Of a stretch of DNA of 13,386 nt, positions 12,984 to 13,386 are shown in pieces; positions within the stretch are counted from its first letter, which is position 1, and each line of letters opens with the position of its first letter. The position numbers were made by a program, and so were the translations under genes. The stretch spans positions 1-13,386 of the forward strand of contig CAAEQF010000106.1 of the NCBI GenBank assembly GCA_900758075.1. Reading direction: 5' to 3'. This DNA is from Coriobacteriia bacterium. GTDB lineage: Bacteria; Actinomycetota; Coriobacteriia; Coriobacteriales; QAMH01. A model generated the notes under the pieces. It searched no databases, had not been told where the DNA came from, and worked only from the letters and a program-made list of their open reading frames with translations.

Positions 12984-13386
12984 TACCTATCACCGCCTTC
13001 GGTCTTCGAAGCTTCTTCGCGCTGCGCCTTGTGCTGCTCGAACCAGTCCCTGAAGCGGGTCTCGGACAAGACGTCCATGTCGCGCGATGACGTCCAGCCC
13101 TTCAGCACGGGAATCCAGGCGCTCTTGGCGCCGAGGCCGTCGATCTCCTCGCCCTTGGAAAGAGCCTGCATGACGGGGCGGCCGGCCTTCATGGCCATAC
13201 GGTAGACGGGCAGGTTCGTCCACATCAGCTCGGCGCCCTTGAACAACGGCACCTCCGCCTTGTGGTTCTTGCCCTGCTCGACCATGTTGATGCGGTGGTC
13301 GCGGATCAGGTCATGCAGCGGGATGTGCACGGGGCAGTGGTCGGTGCAGGCGCCGCACAGCGAGCAGGCGTACGCGAGGTCGCCCA
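12983..13386 (-). CDS. lutB: LutB-type lactate utilization iron-sulfur protein, C-terminal part (continues beyond the window)
   Basis: Only the last 133 or so codons are present; the frame is open to the right edge. The visible part opens with AYACSLCGACTDHCPVHIPL, a CxxCxxCxxxCP [4Fe-4S] motif followed by the PVxIPL segment typical of LutB. It continues with the helical C-terminal tail (KNHKAEVPLFKGAELMW) and ends in a Glu/Lys-rich stretch. LutB proteins usually have a LUD domain followed by ferredoxin motifs; the LUD domain and the other cluster motif would be outside the window. The GTG at 13330 is inside the CPVH segment and is not a start. The stop overlaps lutC. Confidence 0.9.
   Translation of the reverse strand, partial: GDLAYACSLCGACTDHCPVHIPLHDLIRDHRINMVEQGKNHKAEVPLFKGAELMWTNLPVYRMAMKAGRPVMQALSKGEEIDGLGAKSAWIPVLKGWTSSRDMDVLSETRFRDWFEQHKAQREEASKTEGGDR

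Overview
The window is G+C-rich, densely packed DNA from an anaerobic, corrinoid-using bacterium. Short-overlap operons, an anaerobic-type B12 pathway, a DUF4445/RACo-type corrinoid-activation protein, an iron-sulfur aldo/keto reductase, PerR/AhpC peroxide defence, LutBC and intergenic palindromic repeats together suggest an actinobacterial gut-type anaerobe of class Coriobacteriia, probably Eggerthellaceae. That placement is inference from gene style and was not tested by a search.

Layout. (1) 1-3906, plus strand: the late part of a cobalamin operon: the 3' part of a precorrin-2 C20-methyltransferase (cbiL type), cobT, cobU, cobS, a short second CobU-like protein and cobC. Most junctions are stop/start overlaps (ATGA, GTGA, TTGA), so the block is probably translationally coupled. 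It covers one ring-methylation step and the nucleotide-loop assembly steps: activation of the lower base, activation of cobinamide, joining and dephosphorylation. (2) 3907-6743, plus strand: a 147-base gap holding a 23-base near-palindrome, then a compact [2Fe-2S]/ASKHA corrinoid-protein reactivase and, 14 bases later, an aldo/keto reductase with two C-terminal [4Fe-4S] motifs. The reactivase would keep corrinoid methyltransferases in the reduced state, so it fits next to the B12 genes. (3) 6743-6942: five 40-base tandem units, each carrying the hairpin GTGGCAYTGCCAC, between two convergent genes. (4) 6946-9781: a peroxide-defence cluster. On the minus strand are ahpC and, downstream, a flavoprotein disulfide reductase that carries an AhpF-type N-terminal domain at its C terminus. 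On the plus strand is a divergent PerR-type Fur regulator. A good minus-strand promoter overlain by inverted repeats lies between the divergent genes. (5) 9782-12257: recQ on the plus strand, preceded by a possible 23-codon leader ORF with two hairpins, and bracketed by two directly oriented copies (about 90% identical) of a 118-base nested palindromic element. (6) 12258-13386, minus strand: lutC and the 3' part of lutB (lactate oxidation), ending at a strong hairpin.

The least explained items are the two unrelated intergenic palindromic repeat families, the recQ leader, the domain-permuted AhpF-like reductase and the degenerate second CobU. I see no clear defence system, prophage, transposase, CRISPR array, tRNA or rRNA.
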